Below are positions 31,631 through 43,764 of a DNA stretch of 64,000 nucleotides, one piece after another. The stretch comes from Sacculina carcini. Taxonomy: Eukaryota; Arthropoda; Thecostraca; Sacculinidae. The notes beneath the pieces are model-generated. The model saw nothing but the letters and a program-made list of their open reading frames with translations, searched no databases and was not told the DNA's origin. Each line of letters starts with the position of its first letter. The first letter of the stretch is position 1. The stretch is from assembly GCA_916048095.2 (NCBI GenBank), contig OU696570.1, positions 5,757,518-5,821,517 of the forward strand, written 5' to 3'. The position numbers were made by a program, and so were the translations under genes.

Positions 31631-32829
31631 TGAAATTTAGCACGCAATTGTGTATGAATATATATCTAGTAATAATAGCAGCGCAAAGGTATAACACTAT
31701 GGATATGATAAGCCGTGATAACATTATAACCGTTCAGCTGCAAATTTCAGCGCCGGCTGCCAAAAATATGCGATTTGATCGGCACAAGAATGTGATTTGA
31801 TCCAGTGAGTTGTGTAATATAGGACATGGTATTACTTGTTACTTGTTGTCATTCTAGGGACGTTTCGTTGTAGTTCAACGCTCCACGTCCCCCACGATCA
31901 CTTCTTCAACATGAATATTGCATGTTGACTTCGTGATTGAATGGATCATACGATTTCTTGAATAGAAACGTTTTAAATCTATGAATGATAGCAATGTTAT
32001 TACGAAAGAATGTATTCTAAAAAAGCACTGAAATGGCAGTTTGGTATAGAAGACAATTATGAAATTTATAGACAGATTAAAAGAAAAAATTTGCAAGGCA
32101 TTTGGACCCAATTTTGTTCCCCTAAAATATATTGATATTAAATTGAATGGAGTGATTCAGAAGGAATTTTTTAGAATTAAAGTATATTGATGATTTTCAG
32201 TGAGAATATAATGCCAACATATGATTAATGGCTTATAAAAGACATTCATCCTCTAACACAAACCAAGGTGTGTGTTCTAAAAAAAACACATTAAATATTA
32301 ATTACCATCGACACTATACAAGGGATATTATCAACTTTAAATGTCACAATAATAATGTATTCATAATAACCCAGCGACGCATTGATGAGACCGGTTTATT
32401 GACTCAAACCGACAGCACATTCAGATGACAATTTTACTGTGCTCATGTATCCTATCTGATTGAACGCGTGCACAGCAGCCAACACATCTTCGATTCCACT
32501 ATAATTATAGTATAATTATATTATATTATAATATTCAACATGTAGTTGCTCAAGTCAGAACCAGCCTTGAATAATTGAAGATCCTGAGAATTCATTTAAT
32601 AGTTGACCTGGATATTATCCATGTCAACTATTAAATGAAATTAAATAATTATACACATATTGCCGCCAACTGTCTCCGAGAATTAACAGATCGTTCTTTG
32701 ACGGTAGCAAACGTTTTGTGAGTAATCCGCAGAATCGACAAATTGCCTTCCCATATATATCATTGTCATCAATTCATGTGTGAGGCCCTAGTCAATCGCA
32801 GGCCTCGGCCTAGACAACCGCCTAGATCA
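31631..32829. other. Intergenic sequence, nothing assigned
   Basis: AT-rich, between the LINE 3' end and a MITE. A short hairpin-like stretch near 32500-32540 (ATAATTATAGTATAATTATA) is the only visible structure. I see no exon. Confidence 0.5.
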
Positions 32830-33186
32830 GTGGTTCTCAAGCTTTTTCTTGCCGTGGCCCCCATAAGCACAATGTGAGTCATTGTGGCTCCCTAGAAGTC
32901 CTTGTGGCCCCATACACACATGGATATTCGCGACGCGGTTTCTCCATAGTATTAGCTCATGTACACTGGTGACTATTTACACCGACAACCGAAACGACGC
33001 CACAACCGGAACACACGATTGATATTTACAACATCGACAATAATAATATATACTATTATATTGTTTCAACAAATGTTTCGTGGCCCGTGAGAAAATATGG
33101 TGGCCCCCCATTTTTTTCGTCCAATGGCCCCTCAGAAAATTCACGTGGCCCCCAAGGGGCTATATGGCCCATGTTGAGAACCCCTG
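32830..33186. mobile_element. hAT-type MITE with perfect 8-bp TSD
   Basis: Termini CAGTGGTTCTCAAG and GTTGAGAACCCCTG, flanked by GCCTAGAT at 32822-32829 and 33187-33194. GTGGCCCC words recur inside. It is non-coding and lies just beyond the 3' end of the gene B coding region. Confidence 0.92.
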
Positions 33187-33339
33187 GCCTAGATGACCGT
33201 CTAGTTTGCCTACTCCGAAGACCGGCCCTGCTCTAGTCGAACAAGAACAATATATTTTCATAACAGTGAGATCAAATCTGATAAAGTCAATTCAATGTTA
33301 CATAGATTGATTCCATGGAATGTTCCAAATATTGCAGAT

Positions 33340-33480
33340 TCATCCTTTGCAATATTCAGAATTCGTAATTTCTTTCAACGGCTTGCCAATTCTGGTTGGC
33401 TTGATTCGCTCCCAGTATCCAGGAAAGCGATCGCCGTTGCTGCGGTTGCATTGTATGGAGATCGGTGCCTGTTCGTACAT
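33340..33480 (-). CDS. DBH-like monooxygenase gene B, last coding exon
   Basis: Acceptor TGTTGAAG, phase 0, 46 codons then TGA at 33340-33342. It opens MYEQAPISIQCN and continues RFPGYWERIKP, matching the conserved C-terminal APISM-x-CN...RF-x-G-x-W block of dopamine beta-hydroxylase and relatives. The tail after that is short and basic. I saw no clear poly(A) hexamer nearby. Confidence 0.9.
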   Translation of the reverse strand: MYEQAPISIQCNRSNGDRFPGYWERIKPTRIGKPLKEITNSEYCKG

Positions 33481-33634
33481 CTTCAACACACACGCAAGTC
33501 AGTTTGTATGCCAATGAGCGTATGAATTGAGCAAACCTTGGCGGTTGCGTGATTACGCAATATTTTCTAGAATATCTTCTAATTGCAGTGTTGAAATTCA
33601 AAATAGTGTCACAAAATAGTATGTGCTGGCTTAC

Positions 33635-33731
33635 TTCTTGCAAGTTGATTGTTCGGGCTTTGTTCCATCGAATATGTTTGTAGTTATACGACCAGTCCGG
33701 CTCAGTAACGTTGACCTCCTGTGCTTCCCAC
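33635..33731 (-). CDS. DBH-like monooxygenase gene B, penultimate exon
   Basis: A 97-bp exon with acceptor TTTTTCCAG and donor GTAAGC. Its first base completes a Glu codon left open in phase 2 by the exon at 42013-42200. It reads WEAQEVNVTEPDWSYNYK then IRWNKARTINLQE, aligning with the DBH segment leading to the last conserved block. An 8.3-kb intron full of repeats precedes it. Confidence 0.85.
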
Positions 33732-34289
33732 CTGGAAAAAGTTCAGATCTCCCATATCAATTGGAGCATTTCATGATATGAAAATAGGTTATATTAATGA
33801 CTTTCCTGAAACAATACTCAAATTCCTTATTCCGCATATAACTGACAAAATTAACAGTGAATGATATTAACAGTGAGTGAATGAATATTAACAGATCATC
33901 ATCGCATGCACAAGCGTGGTTTGAGAGACACTATTTGACACCGCGGTCAAGCAGGGCGGCGTTTGATTGGCTGTCCCGGTCGCACCACTTGATTCTGATT
34001 GGCCCAATTATTGGGCTTTCTTGGCGCTGTGCCAGCTGATCGTTTTCAAAGACTGCGGAAATTTCGCGACTAGCGTATGCACTGTGTTTGTTGAATTATC
34101 GCTTCATATTCTAGATTGCATGTGTGGTTTGAAGACGCGAACAATAGTAGATGAATAAATGCTCCATTTCCGTGCAGGTTTAATACTGCATTAAAGGTCA
34201 GTTGATTGTAATCGTATTATCATCAGGGAGAGACTATCATGGACATGTTTGTATCACATTTCTGGCATGCATTTTTTACATTTTATAAA
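33732..34289. other. Gene B intron, no element assigned
   Basis: Mostly unique sequence. At 33961-34015 it has GATTGGCTG, GATTGGCCC and CAATTATTGGG, close CCAAT-like words in a GC-richer patch that could be a cryptic promoter, but no gene start follows. Confidence 0.4.
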
Positions 34290-34517
34290 TATACTAGCAT
34301 TAAAACCCGCCCGTTGTGCGGAGCAATTCATAAAAATATTTCAAATTAAAAACAAATAAGGCAAACTCATAAAAACCTTAATCAATTAAAAAGTCTAAAT
34401 TTCATTACTTTTAATTTTATTTTGACAAAATATTTTCACTCAGCCCGCCTCATATTTAAACCCGGCCGACGTGCGGAGTAATTCAGAACTCGAACACCAT
34501 CCGTTCTGGTTCTTGAA

Positions 34518-35080
34518 CTGGTACTGGTACTGGTACTGGTCTTGCTACTGGTACTGTGTAGCCCAGTACAACCAGTCTCATAGTCGAGTGGTCGGCGACT
34601 AAACCGGCTCCCCCTCTGGTTCCCACCAGTGAGGAGGGTGGCTAGACACCCAGCAGGACTAAAAATAAAACCTGTCCAAGGGCGGAAGAGCTACTCGCTA
34701 GCCAACGGCCATCTATCATTTATTATAATTATTTTATATCCTATGCTTTTTTATTCTATATTCCCATTATATATTTTCTCTCTTTCCATTATATGCTCTA
34801 TTACATTACATTATTCATATATGTATATATGTATGCATGTGTATGTGTATATATGTGCGTGTGTACGTGTCCTTGTGCATGTGTTTGTGTGTATGTGTTT
34901 GTGTGTATGTGGGTATGTATGTGTTCAATTTTGCAAGCACCCATGTACTTTCTGTCGATTTGTGCTCCATATTGTCCCCATACCGCTCTGTGTCTACACT
35001 TTATTACTCTGCTCCTGCTCGCGCCTTTGTCCTCGAAAGTGCGCTATATTAAATACATGTTGTTGTTGTTGTTGTTGAAT
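34518..35080 (+). mobile_element. tRNA-derived SINE with an L2-like tail
   Basis: After a (CTGGTA)n run, a tRNA-like head near 34575-34630 has a box A-like AGTCGAGTGGTCGGCG and a box B-like GGTTCCCACC. The body is AT- and GT-rich. The 3' end CGCTATATTAAATACATG then (TTG)n is the same as that of the L2-like LINE at 15075-16534. Sharing a tail with a LINE is the usual way such SINEs borrow its machinery. The right part adjoins a LINE piece, and the whole block is flanked by TTGAA (34513-34517, 35844-35848). Confidence 0.6.
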
Positions 35081-35231
35081 TTATCTTCCAATTGCAACTG
35101 TAACACAAGTTATAAGTTAAACAGCTGCGCGGTGCAACGCAAAATTGCCTACTTCCTGCTGTATCGGGTGAAAAAAACGTCATGTCCAATGCGGCAGGGT
35201 ATAAAGACGTTTTAGACACGCTACGACGTTT

Positions 35232-35843
35232 TAGACGTTTTAGACGCTATAGACACGCTCTTGAACACGCTATCCTTGAACAACTTCGTCCGATTATTAC
35301 TCCGGTCCTTGATCCTTGTCAATCAGGCTCTATATCAAATCATTCAACTGAAACTCTCCTTATTCGCCTCACTAATGACATTTCTTCTAACTTTTCCTTC
35401 GGCAAATCTGTTCTGCTAATATCATTAGATTTTTCATCTGCCTTTGATCTCGTCAATCATTCCATTCTTTGTGAAGATCTCGCCCATATTGGCCTTTCTT
35501 CCTCAGCTCTTTCTCTTGTCTCTTCCTACCTTCATAAACGTTCCTTTTCTGTCCGCTGTAATTCCCCGATGTCTGCCAATGTTCCGTTGACTTCTGGCGT
35601 CCCACAGGGTTCTCTCCTGGGACCACTCCTTCTCAACCTCTACGTCTCGTCCCTTTGTTCTGTCCTCAGAGAATACCCTATTTCCTTTCACGTCTATGCT
35701 GACGATGTACAAATTTACTTTCCCTTATCTTTACATAATTATACTTTGATATCTAAACTTCTTTCCCATATTTCGTCATGGGCTGCCTCCAGATACCTCC
35801 TTATTAATAACGACAAAACTGTCTGTTATTATTGTTGTTGTTG
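35232..35843 (+). pseudogene. L2/CR1-like LINE RT, 3'-deleted
   Basis: A long open RT frame from about 35182 to 35847: LLISLDFSSAFDLVNHSILC, SGVPQGSLLGPLLLNLYVSS and a complete YADDVQIYFPLS catalytic box near 35695. The frame then jumps from ISSWAASRYLLINNDKT directly into the (TTG)n tail; the thumb and C-terminal part are absent. All visible RT motifs are intact, making this the best kept L2-like RT core in the window. Confidence 0.82.
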
Positions 35844-36074
35844 TTGAAGTCAAATCCATTAGTTTTGTGTATGAATTCATTCTACACGGTGAAATTGAAC
35901 GTTTTATTGCTGCCCGCGGGACATTTTTATTTCATGAAAATGAGCCATCGCTTCGTTTGCATTTGAAGCCCCTGATCATTGAACCAGCAAAGCATGAACC
36001 AGCGCAATTATGTCACCTCATATTCAAGCATACATACACAGACAGACAGATAATTTCTTCTTTATATATATATG

Positions 36075-39000
36075 TAACATTAAAACCCGCCCGTTGTGCG
36101 GAGCAATTCATAACATGAAATTCATATTCAATTCATAAAAAATATGGAAAAATAATAATGAAATAGGGTACACTCATAAAAATATTAATAAATTGAAAAT
36201 TATAAGTTTAATTATTTTTATTTCGACAAAATATTTCCCCTCAGTCCGCCTGAGTCATTTTTAAACCCGCCCGTCGTGCTGAATAATTCAGAACTCGAAC
36301 ATGATCCGTTCTGCATCTTGAAGTCAAATCCATTGGTTTTGTGTATGGATTAATTCTACAGGGTAAATTGAACGTTCTATTGTCTATAGTTGCTGCCCGC
36401 GGAGCATTTTGTTTTTAAATACCTTTTTTTAAATGAACCATTTTAAAAAAATGAACTAAAAACACTTTTTTAAACCCGCCCGTCGTGCGGAACAATTCAT
36501 ACAATAATATTCATATCAAATCCATAAAATATATTTAATACAAATTGAAAACCAAAAAATGTAACCTATAAATATCTTAACCAATAGAAAAGTCTAAATG
36601 TGAATATTTTTGTTCTTATTTTGACAAATATTATCCCTCAACCCGCCTGATATATAAATCTGCCCGTCGTGTGGTATAATTCAGAACACAAACACGAAAC
36701 AAACAATGAAAGATGATGAAATCTTTTCATCAGAATGTTTCCAAACTATATTTAATACTTAACATCATTCCCCAATATCATTTGCTTAAGTACTATTTTA
36801 CTTTTACCGCTATAAAATTTATTGCTAAAATTTATATATTTTCCGCTATCATTAAAACCCAATATAACCTGAGTCAAACCTACCCAACCCAACCCAACCA
36901 TCCAAGCTTGACCGCACTCAGCCTAGTCTGAGGTGATTTAACTTATTAGTTTGTGATCACAAAATATACTGATGCGATCATAATTTGTGATCAGAAGACT
37001 GAGATTATCTACCCCAGGGGTCCCAAACACGCGGCCCACAAATGCTTATCTCTCAACCCGCCAATATAGTATCGGAACCAAACTGTAAGGCAGCTAAATT
37101 CACATTTGTTGCATAATGCGATATAATTATACACCATTATCATATTATCTCATAATTCCCGGTTAATGCTTCCACTAATGCATCATATTCATACAGTTGT
37201 TATTTTTTGGATTACACCGATATTAAAGCCCTTGATATTACAGCCGATAATATATTATGCAATCTATATTCTGCTACGTATTATTCCCAATACATATATC
37301 ATCAGATCGCAAAATATATTTAAAAGTTCACATCATTCTCCAAAGTCATTTGCTTAAGAGCTATTCTACTTTTATCGCTAGAATAGTTACTGCTAGCAAA
37401 ATATCATATACCTCGCTATCATTTAAACCCACTCTTTATAGATACATTTAAGCCCGCCCGTCGTGCGGAACAGTTCATTAAATATAATTAATATTCAATT
37501 AATAAACAAATTAGTGAAAATTGAAAAAGAAAAATAAACCCATAGGAATGCTTAGCCAATATAAAAGTCTAAATGTGAAATTTATGTTTCAATTTAGAAA
37601 ACATGTTTTTCCACAACCCGCCTCATATTTAAAGCTGCCCGTCGTGCGGAATAATTCAGAACTCAAACACGAAACAAACAAAAAGAAAATTGATGAAAAA
37701 CGACCAACAGAAAAAGTGAAATTTGTAAATTTTTGTTTTAATTATTGACGATGTTTTCCCTCAACACTGCTCAAATTCACACCCGTCCTTCATGTGTAGT
37801 AATTCAGAAGTGTAACACTATAAAAACAATGAAACTTTCCGCCATCTCTATAATTCCAGATTTATGCGTCCGCTAAAACAGCATATTCATATAGTTGGCA
37901 TTGCATGATATTACAACCCATATCCTTATGCAACTTAAGCTTATGCAACTTGAAATTAAACCAATTAAATTATACAGTAAAATTCAGTAGTTAACTTTGT
38001 TCCCAGTAGTATTTTACCCGCCCGTCGGGCGGAACAATTCATGTGTAAATATTGAGGACAATAAAGCCATTCTATTCAGCATAGTGTAGCATTAATTAAA
38101 CTGTACTCAATAAAACCACACCATCCATGCTTGGGGCTAATATGATGCATTCTTAATTGTGATTGGGCTTTAGTGAAATTTAATCGGTGTATATTCCTGT
38201 GTAATCGCAAGTGTGCATAATAGCTGTCAAATTGGTAATATGTGCTTTTGACTTTACACCGCCGTAACTTCCTTCAGATACACTTTGGAAAATTACAAAT
38301 TATACCGTATTGTAGAAAACAAGATTTCTAGCACGATGGTATAATTTAGTTTTATGTGTTACAAATATTTACTGAGAAATAGTAGAAAAAGGAATTAATT
38401 TCAGTCGCCCGGTGTTCAAGTGCAATTTTGGATGTATTTGAGAATTTTGCCAATTTTACACGTTTTTTGTATCATTTGTGGGTATAAATTATAGTTTATC
38501 TTGTAGAACACAAAATTATCTACATAGTAGTATATTCCTGTGTAATCGCAAGTGCGCATAATAGCTGTCAAATTGGCAATATGTCCTATTGAATTTACAC
38601 CGCCGAAACTTCCTTCAGATACACTTTGGAAAATTAAAAATTATACCGTATTGTATAAAAAAAAATTTCTAGCACGATGGTATAATTTATTTTTATGTGT
38701 AACAAATATTTACTGAGAAATAGTAGAAAAATGAATATATTTTAGTCGCCCGGTGTTCAAGTGTAATTTTGGATGTTATTGAGAATTTTGACAATTTTAC
38801 ACGTTTTTTGTATCATTTGTGGGTATAAATTATAACTTATATTGTAGAACACAAAATTCTCTACACAGTAGTATATTCTTGTGTAATCGCAAGTGCGTAA
38901 ATTGTGATTGGACTTCAGTGAAATTAAATCAGTGTATATTCATGTGTAATCGCAAGTGCGCATAATAGCCGTCAAATTGGCAACATGACATTTTGAATTT

Positions 39001-39982
39001 ACACCGTCGTAACTTCCTTCAGATACACTTTGGAAAATTAAAAATTATACCGTATTGTAGAAAACAAAATTTCTAGCACGATGGTATAATTTATTGTAAT
39101 GTGTGACAAATATTTTTTGAGAAATAGGTAGAAATATTAATTAATTTTAATCACCCGGTGTTCAAGTGTAATTTTGGATGTATTTGAGAATTTTGCCAAT
39201 TTTACACGTTTTTTGTATCATTTGTGGGTACAAATTATAAAAATTCGTATAGAACACAAAATTATCTACATAGTAGTATAATTTTTATAGCTGTACCATT
39301 GCTGGTTTATGAGGAATAGATAGCGAAATAATGACCAAAATATTCACGTTATTTTTGCTATTTTTGCCTTTTTGCCTTTTTGTCATTTACACTTCACACC
39401 CCCGTAACTTTTTTTTAATACACTTTGGAAAATAAAAAATTATACCGTGTTGTAGATAACGAAATTCCCAGCATGATGGTATTATTTATTTAGATGTGTG
39501 ATAATTAGTTTTTGAGAAATAGAGAAAAAAGTATAGAAAATCGGACGCGTGGAGTTTAAATATAATTTTTAATGTATATTGAATTCTTTTCCATTCTACA
39601 TGTTTTATACTCAATTTTTGGGTATGAATTATAATTTGTTAAGTAGAACATAAAATTTTCTACACAGTGGTTTATTTTGTATAGTTGTACCATTGCTGGT
39701 TTCAGGAGAGTAGTCTTCAGAAAATTGACCAAAATTTTCGCATTGTTCACGGTTCATTTTGACTTTTCACCGCTATAACTTTTTTTGGTGCAATTTGTGA
39801 AATTAAAAATTTAACCTACAGTGTAGACAAGAAAATTTCCAACAAGATGGTATAAATTTTTAGCGGGTACGCTACGTGATGGCCGAGGAGCATTTGATAG
39901 AATATGGACCAAGGAGGGTGGGACACACAGAGACACAGACACACACACAGACACACAGAGGTTCTCTTTTATATATATAGAT
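36075..39982. mobile_element. Helitron-like non-coding element 2 (tentative)
   Basis: Opens with CATTAAAACCCGCCCG and ends with ACACACAGAGGTTCTC followed by TTTTATATATATAGATG. The motif CCCGCCCGTCGTGCGG, or close variants followed by AA-AATTCA, recurs at about 36085, 36262, 36476, 36662, 37447, 37635, 37780 and 38020. The right third is a tandem array (38196-39560). No coding potential. Confidence 0.4.
38196..39560. repeat. Tandem array, about 350-410-bp units
   Basis: Three clear units start near 38196, 38530 and 38935, and a more diverged one near 39300. Shared words: GTGTAATCGCAAGTGCGCAT, ACTTCCTTCAGATACACTTT, TTTCTAGCACGATGGTATAA, CGCCCGGTGTTCAAGTG. The unit is AT-rich and non-coding. 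Differing unit lengths come from internal insertions and deletions. Confidence 0.85.
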
Positions 39983-40064
39983 GCGTTTCATCTGGTGAAA
40001 GGGTGGTGAGGGAACAATTACAATGTGTATAACGCTGCACTACTCACCACACATGGGTTATTAC

Positions 40065-41553
40065 TAGGGCTGTCAAAAAAGTAACCTAAAAATCAGAAAA
40101 AAGTAACTTTATTTTAGAGAAAAAGTAACCTATAAAAGTAACCTAAAAATAACCTGAGTTTTAATGGTATTATTACTTTTGCATCGCTATATGACATGTT
40201 TATCACGCCTTTGCTGATTAGTGCGCTATATGAAATACACGGTTTGTTTGTTTGTTTGTGAAAATAAAAAGTAACCTAATAACTAGGGCTGTCAAAAAAG
40301 TAACCTAAAAATCAGAAAATACTAACTTTATTTTCGAAAAAAGTAACCTATAAAAGTAACCTAAAATAACCGGAATATTAATGTTATTATCACTTTTGTA
40401 TCTCTTTATCACATGTGGATCACGCCTTCGCTGATTAGTGCGCTATATGAAATACACGGTTTGTTTGTGAGCCTAAAAAAGTAACCTAATAGCAAATACA
40501 AAAGTAACCTAAAATAACCTAACCTTCGTAAAATTAACCTCCTTCAAACAAGGTCAATTTTTGTTTGCAGTTATGAAGGAAGAAACTCCACCAGTCCTTC
40601 TTTTTTATCCTCTTTCCGAGTTGGTACTATTTTTCCACCCTTTCTCCGATCTGGTACCATTCTTACAACAAACCACCAAAAGTGACTCAATATTATTTGG
40701 CTAACATCGCAAAAAGGAGCATAACCATCAAAATGAAATTTAAAGTGGAAAGCTAATATGAAAGTGAAATACACTAATTGCAAATTTAAATATTTTCAGG
40801 AATGGTCGCAATAATGTTCTTTATATTGTTTCAATATAACTGTTTATCAAATAGCACGTACTACAGTTTGTATATTAGTGTGAGCGTAAACACTGCATGT
40901 GTGAATGCCCTCCGTCCTCCCATATGCACCCTGCACCCTGTGCTCACAGTCTCATAAATGTCAAACGTGGGAAAATGGCGCTATCTGAAAATCACGTACT
41001 AATTCCTGTTCAAGTAAATGCGTACTGTCAAGTGCTACAGTGCAGTATCTGGTATAGAGAGCTCACACATCGTACTATACCACGCTCCAAACATCTCACT
41101 ACACCCTCCGGCTCGTGGACATTTCCCAAAATGGAATCACGTACCTGCGTAGCCAAAAATGTAAAAATATGGAGTATTACAGATATTAAGGTGAATATCA
41201 ATTGCTAAATCCTAACAGCAGAAATGTTGACATTTCTTTATCTTCAGACCAAATATTCCATCTCTTTTCCTATTTTATCCTCATTTATACCGTTTTGTGC
41301 CTCTTATCTGCAAAAAGTCACCAAACTTCGTGGTAAAGTGACTAAATAACAAGAAAAATAACAAAAGGTAACCTGACGATAAAAAAGTAACCTAAAAGCT
41401 AAAAAAGTAACCTAACGATGAAAAAGTAACTTTTGGTAACCTAATAACTTTTTAAATAATTATCGTATACAACTTTTTCATGCAGTTTTAGGCATCTTAT
41501 GAAAAAGTGACCCTTAGGTGAAAAAGTAACTTTATTAACTTTTGACAGCCCTA
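40065..41553. mobile_element. Non-autonomous hAT-type element with perfect TSD
   Basis: TAGGGCTGTCAAAA at the left and TTTTGACAGCCCTA at the right are exact inverted copies, flanked by GTTATTAC at 40057-40064 and 41554-41561. The left arm is partly duplicated (a second TAGGGCTGTCAAAA near 40286). AAAGTAACCTAA words crowd both arms. The central block (40890-41110) is shared with 6540-6740 and, inverted, with 57300-57560. No transposase. It sits in a gene B intron. Confidence 0.93.
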
Positions 41554-42012
41554 GTTATTACGCAAAACATATAGTGAAAACCCCTTGATGACTTTTCATG
41601 AAGTGACTAAATATCGTAAAATAAATTAGTCATTAGTAAAAATACTTTATATGTAGGAGTTTATATTTCAAAACAAGCCATAAAACAGCATATATATATG
41701 TTATTTTGTTTTTGAACGGCTCTATAGTTTCAACTAGGAGCGCAATAAATGTTTATCATAATATTCTTGGACACGGTTTTGTTATATTATACCTACCCGA
41801 GTCAGCTGCTGCTATATTTTAGCTTTTTCGTTATTTATATTTCTATATTAACGCTAAATTAGTGTTAATCATCGTGCTGGTCGTGAATCCATACTGGTGT
41901 TGATATTCCTCCACCGAGTCGCCTCCTATGAGTTCAATCTTGTAAAAATATAACCAAATGATAATGGAAATTAGAGCCACAAGCAACGTGCCTACTCCTG
42001 AAGTTGACTTAC

Positions 42013-42200
42013 TCTTTCATGTAGAAAAAAAAGTCGGCCAGTACGGAGGAATCCACCGAGCTTTTGCACACCTCCAGATCGACTTTGGGATAGTAATGCA
42101 CGTAGTTGACACACATTTCGTCCGTGATGGCGTATCCACCCATTGTGACGTTGATTCGCTGCTCAGTGTTGTGAACGCAAGTGGTGACAAGTGCATCACC
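42013..42200 (-). CDS. DBH-like monooxygenase gene B, exon with the copper-binding Met
   Basis: 188 bp, phase 0 in and phase 2 out; acceptor GTGTTCAG, donor GTAAGT. It reads GDALVTTCVHNTEQR, MGGYAITDEMCVNYVHYYP and LEVCKS, the end of the C-terminal copper domain. The Met of DEMCVNY is the expected third ligand of the catalytic copper. The eight-T run near the exon end keeps the frame open. Confidence 0.93.
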
Positions 42201-42334
42201 CTGAACACGGCCATAATTCCACAGTTTGAATGCTTAGAGTATGAATAAGAAGTTATGGTAAAAATGAATATTATAGACAAATGCTTATCTTGTGAATGTG
42301 ACTGAATGTGCTGCTGGTCAGACTCAAAGTTTAA

Positions 42335-42415
42335 AAGTCATGTCTTCTTGTCATGTCATGTCATGTTTTCTTGTCATGTCATGTCATGTTTTATTGTCAG
42401 GTCATGTCATGATTT
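42335..42415. repeat. TGTCATGTCATG short repeat
   Basis: Three blocks of CATGTCATG separated by TTTTCTTGT or TTTTATTGT, in the gene B intron. Confidence 0.8.
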
Positions 42416-42978
42416 TCTCATACCCCTAATTGAATTTATGGGGGTTGGATTAAATTGTTGCAAAGTGAGCCTTTCAACAACAAATATTTGTTCCATTTGT
42501 CATACTGAAAATTTTGCAATTGATTCACCCATATAAACGCACCCGAATTATTCACATGATTGTCTATTCTTTTATGCACCATTCCCATGCTTAAGCAATT
42601 GTCTGTTTGACGCTAAATATGGCAACATTTCAAAAGTTAAAGATGTTGTTCAAACAAGAAGCTATGATTGCTAATAGTTGAGCTTGTACACGTAGAATTG
42701 TTAACATTTGAAGCAACCGCCCACCGAACCTTCCGGCCGGGAGGCGACCGTTTTCTCATGCAGGATGCTAATATTTATCATAAGCTGGCGCATAAAAGTC
42801 GCCAATTAAATTAAGACCGAGGGGTTGATCGCAACTGCATTTCCCAAAGCCGGACTTCAATTATCATGGTGTTTGTTTTGAAGGAGGTATCAAATCTAGC
42901 ACCGGTTCTGATGTGAACTACGAGACACTACAAAACAATTTTATCGAATAGTTGATCTACAACATCTTGTGCATTGAC

Positions 42979-43164
42979 CTGTAGGACGGTTCTCTGTTCG
43001 GGAAGCATGCGAATCTCTTGGAAATGCGATGAATAGTGGTAGTCTCGGTTCAAATCTTGCAGTTGTACACCGTCAAAGCGGATATGAGCGGTTCTCACAG
43101 CCACGCCGGTCAGGTGGGTGTGCAGTTGTGACGCGAATATTCTAATTCCTCGCGGCGGAAGAGC
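42979..43164 (-). CDS. DBH-like monooxygenase gene B, exon with the His-x-His copper site
   Basis: 186 bp, phase 0 on both sides; acceptor GGTGTCATAG, donor GTCAAT (weak but in place). It reads RGIRIFASQLHTHLTG, then NRDYHYSSHFQEIRML. The H-T-H pair supplies two ligands of the catalytic copper in this family. It joins in frame to GDALVTTC in the next exon. Confidence 0.93.
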
Positions 43165-43764
43165 CTATGACACCAGAAACGTGCACGTATTTGACAGAAC
43201 TAATTTTGTCTCCGTTATCATCAACGCGTACATCAAAATTGTCCGGCTAATATTTATGCACAGTAAAACTAATACAGTGTAAGTACCCATATATTCAGTG
43301 TGACCGTGAATATATTAGGAGAGGGAACATTAATTGAGAGTGATTTTAATTATGAATTGTGTATTCTGGCATGAATTTGTTGCACGCAATGCGCCTTTAT
43401 ACCTCCGTTTTCCTAATTAGCATATGCACTTGATTGCAGCTCCCTCGTTTTCCACTTGTTAGCGTGATGTCAGTGTTTTGGGAACTTTCATTCCGATTGT
43501 TGATTCGGAATTAAGTCCAACTCCATTGTTTTTAGCTATGCTGCTTTATTTTATTGATGTGCTTAACCGAGCTGCTTCAAAGCGTGGTATGTTTCAGTAT
43601 TTTCATTTGATTTGCTTAGCTAGTTTCATTATAGTGCTACTCATCAGAAATGCATCAACTGCTTATTGTCTATGACATCTGATCGGTGAAGATTTCATCT
43701 GATCAATCACTGGAGACATCTGGTTTACACAGCATTACTTGTAGGACATCGCTCCAACACTCAC

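Larger units (their letters stand above)
34290..36074. mobile_element. Helitron-like non-coding element 1 (tentative)
   Basis: Begins near AGCATTAAAACCCGCCCGTT and ends near ACAGACAGACAGATAATTTC followed by (TA)n. It holds two spaced copies of a CCCGCCCGTTGTGCGG / CCCGGCCGACGTGCGG motif. A SINE/LINE compound insertion at 34518-35843 splits it; joining the flanks restores the segment as seen again at 36295-36320. The class is uncertain: short motif repeats and a CACAGACAGACA then TTTTATATATATAGAT end recall Helitron-like elements. Confidence 0.4.

Noticed and set aside
33961-34015. CCAAT-like words as a promoter
   Set aside because: No gene start follows on either strand; kept only as a remark in the intron entry.
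34629-35215. Open frames with Cys-Val-Cys-Met repeats
   Set aside because: A product of the GT/ATGT-rich body and tail of the SINE.
41880-41960. Possible extra gene B exon (minus, IELIGGDSVEEYQ)
   Set aside because: The open frame does not fit the phase-2 donor of the upstream exon, and the exon at 33635-33731 fits both phase and family sequence.
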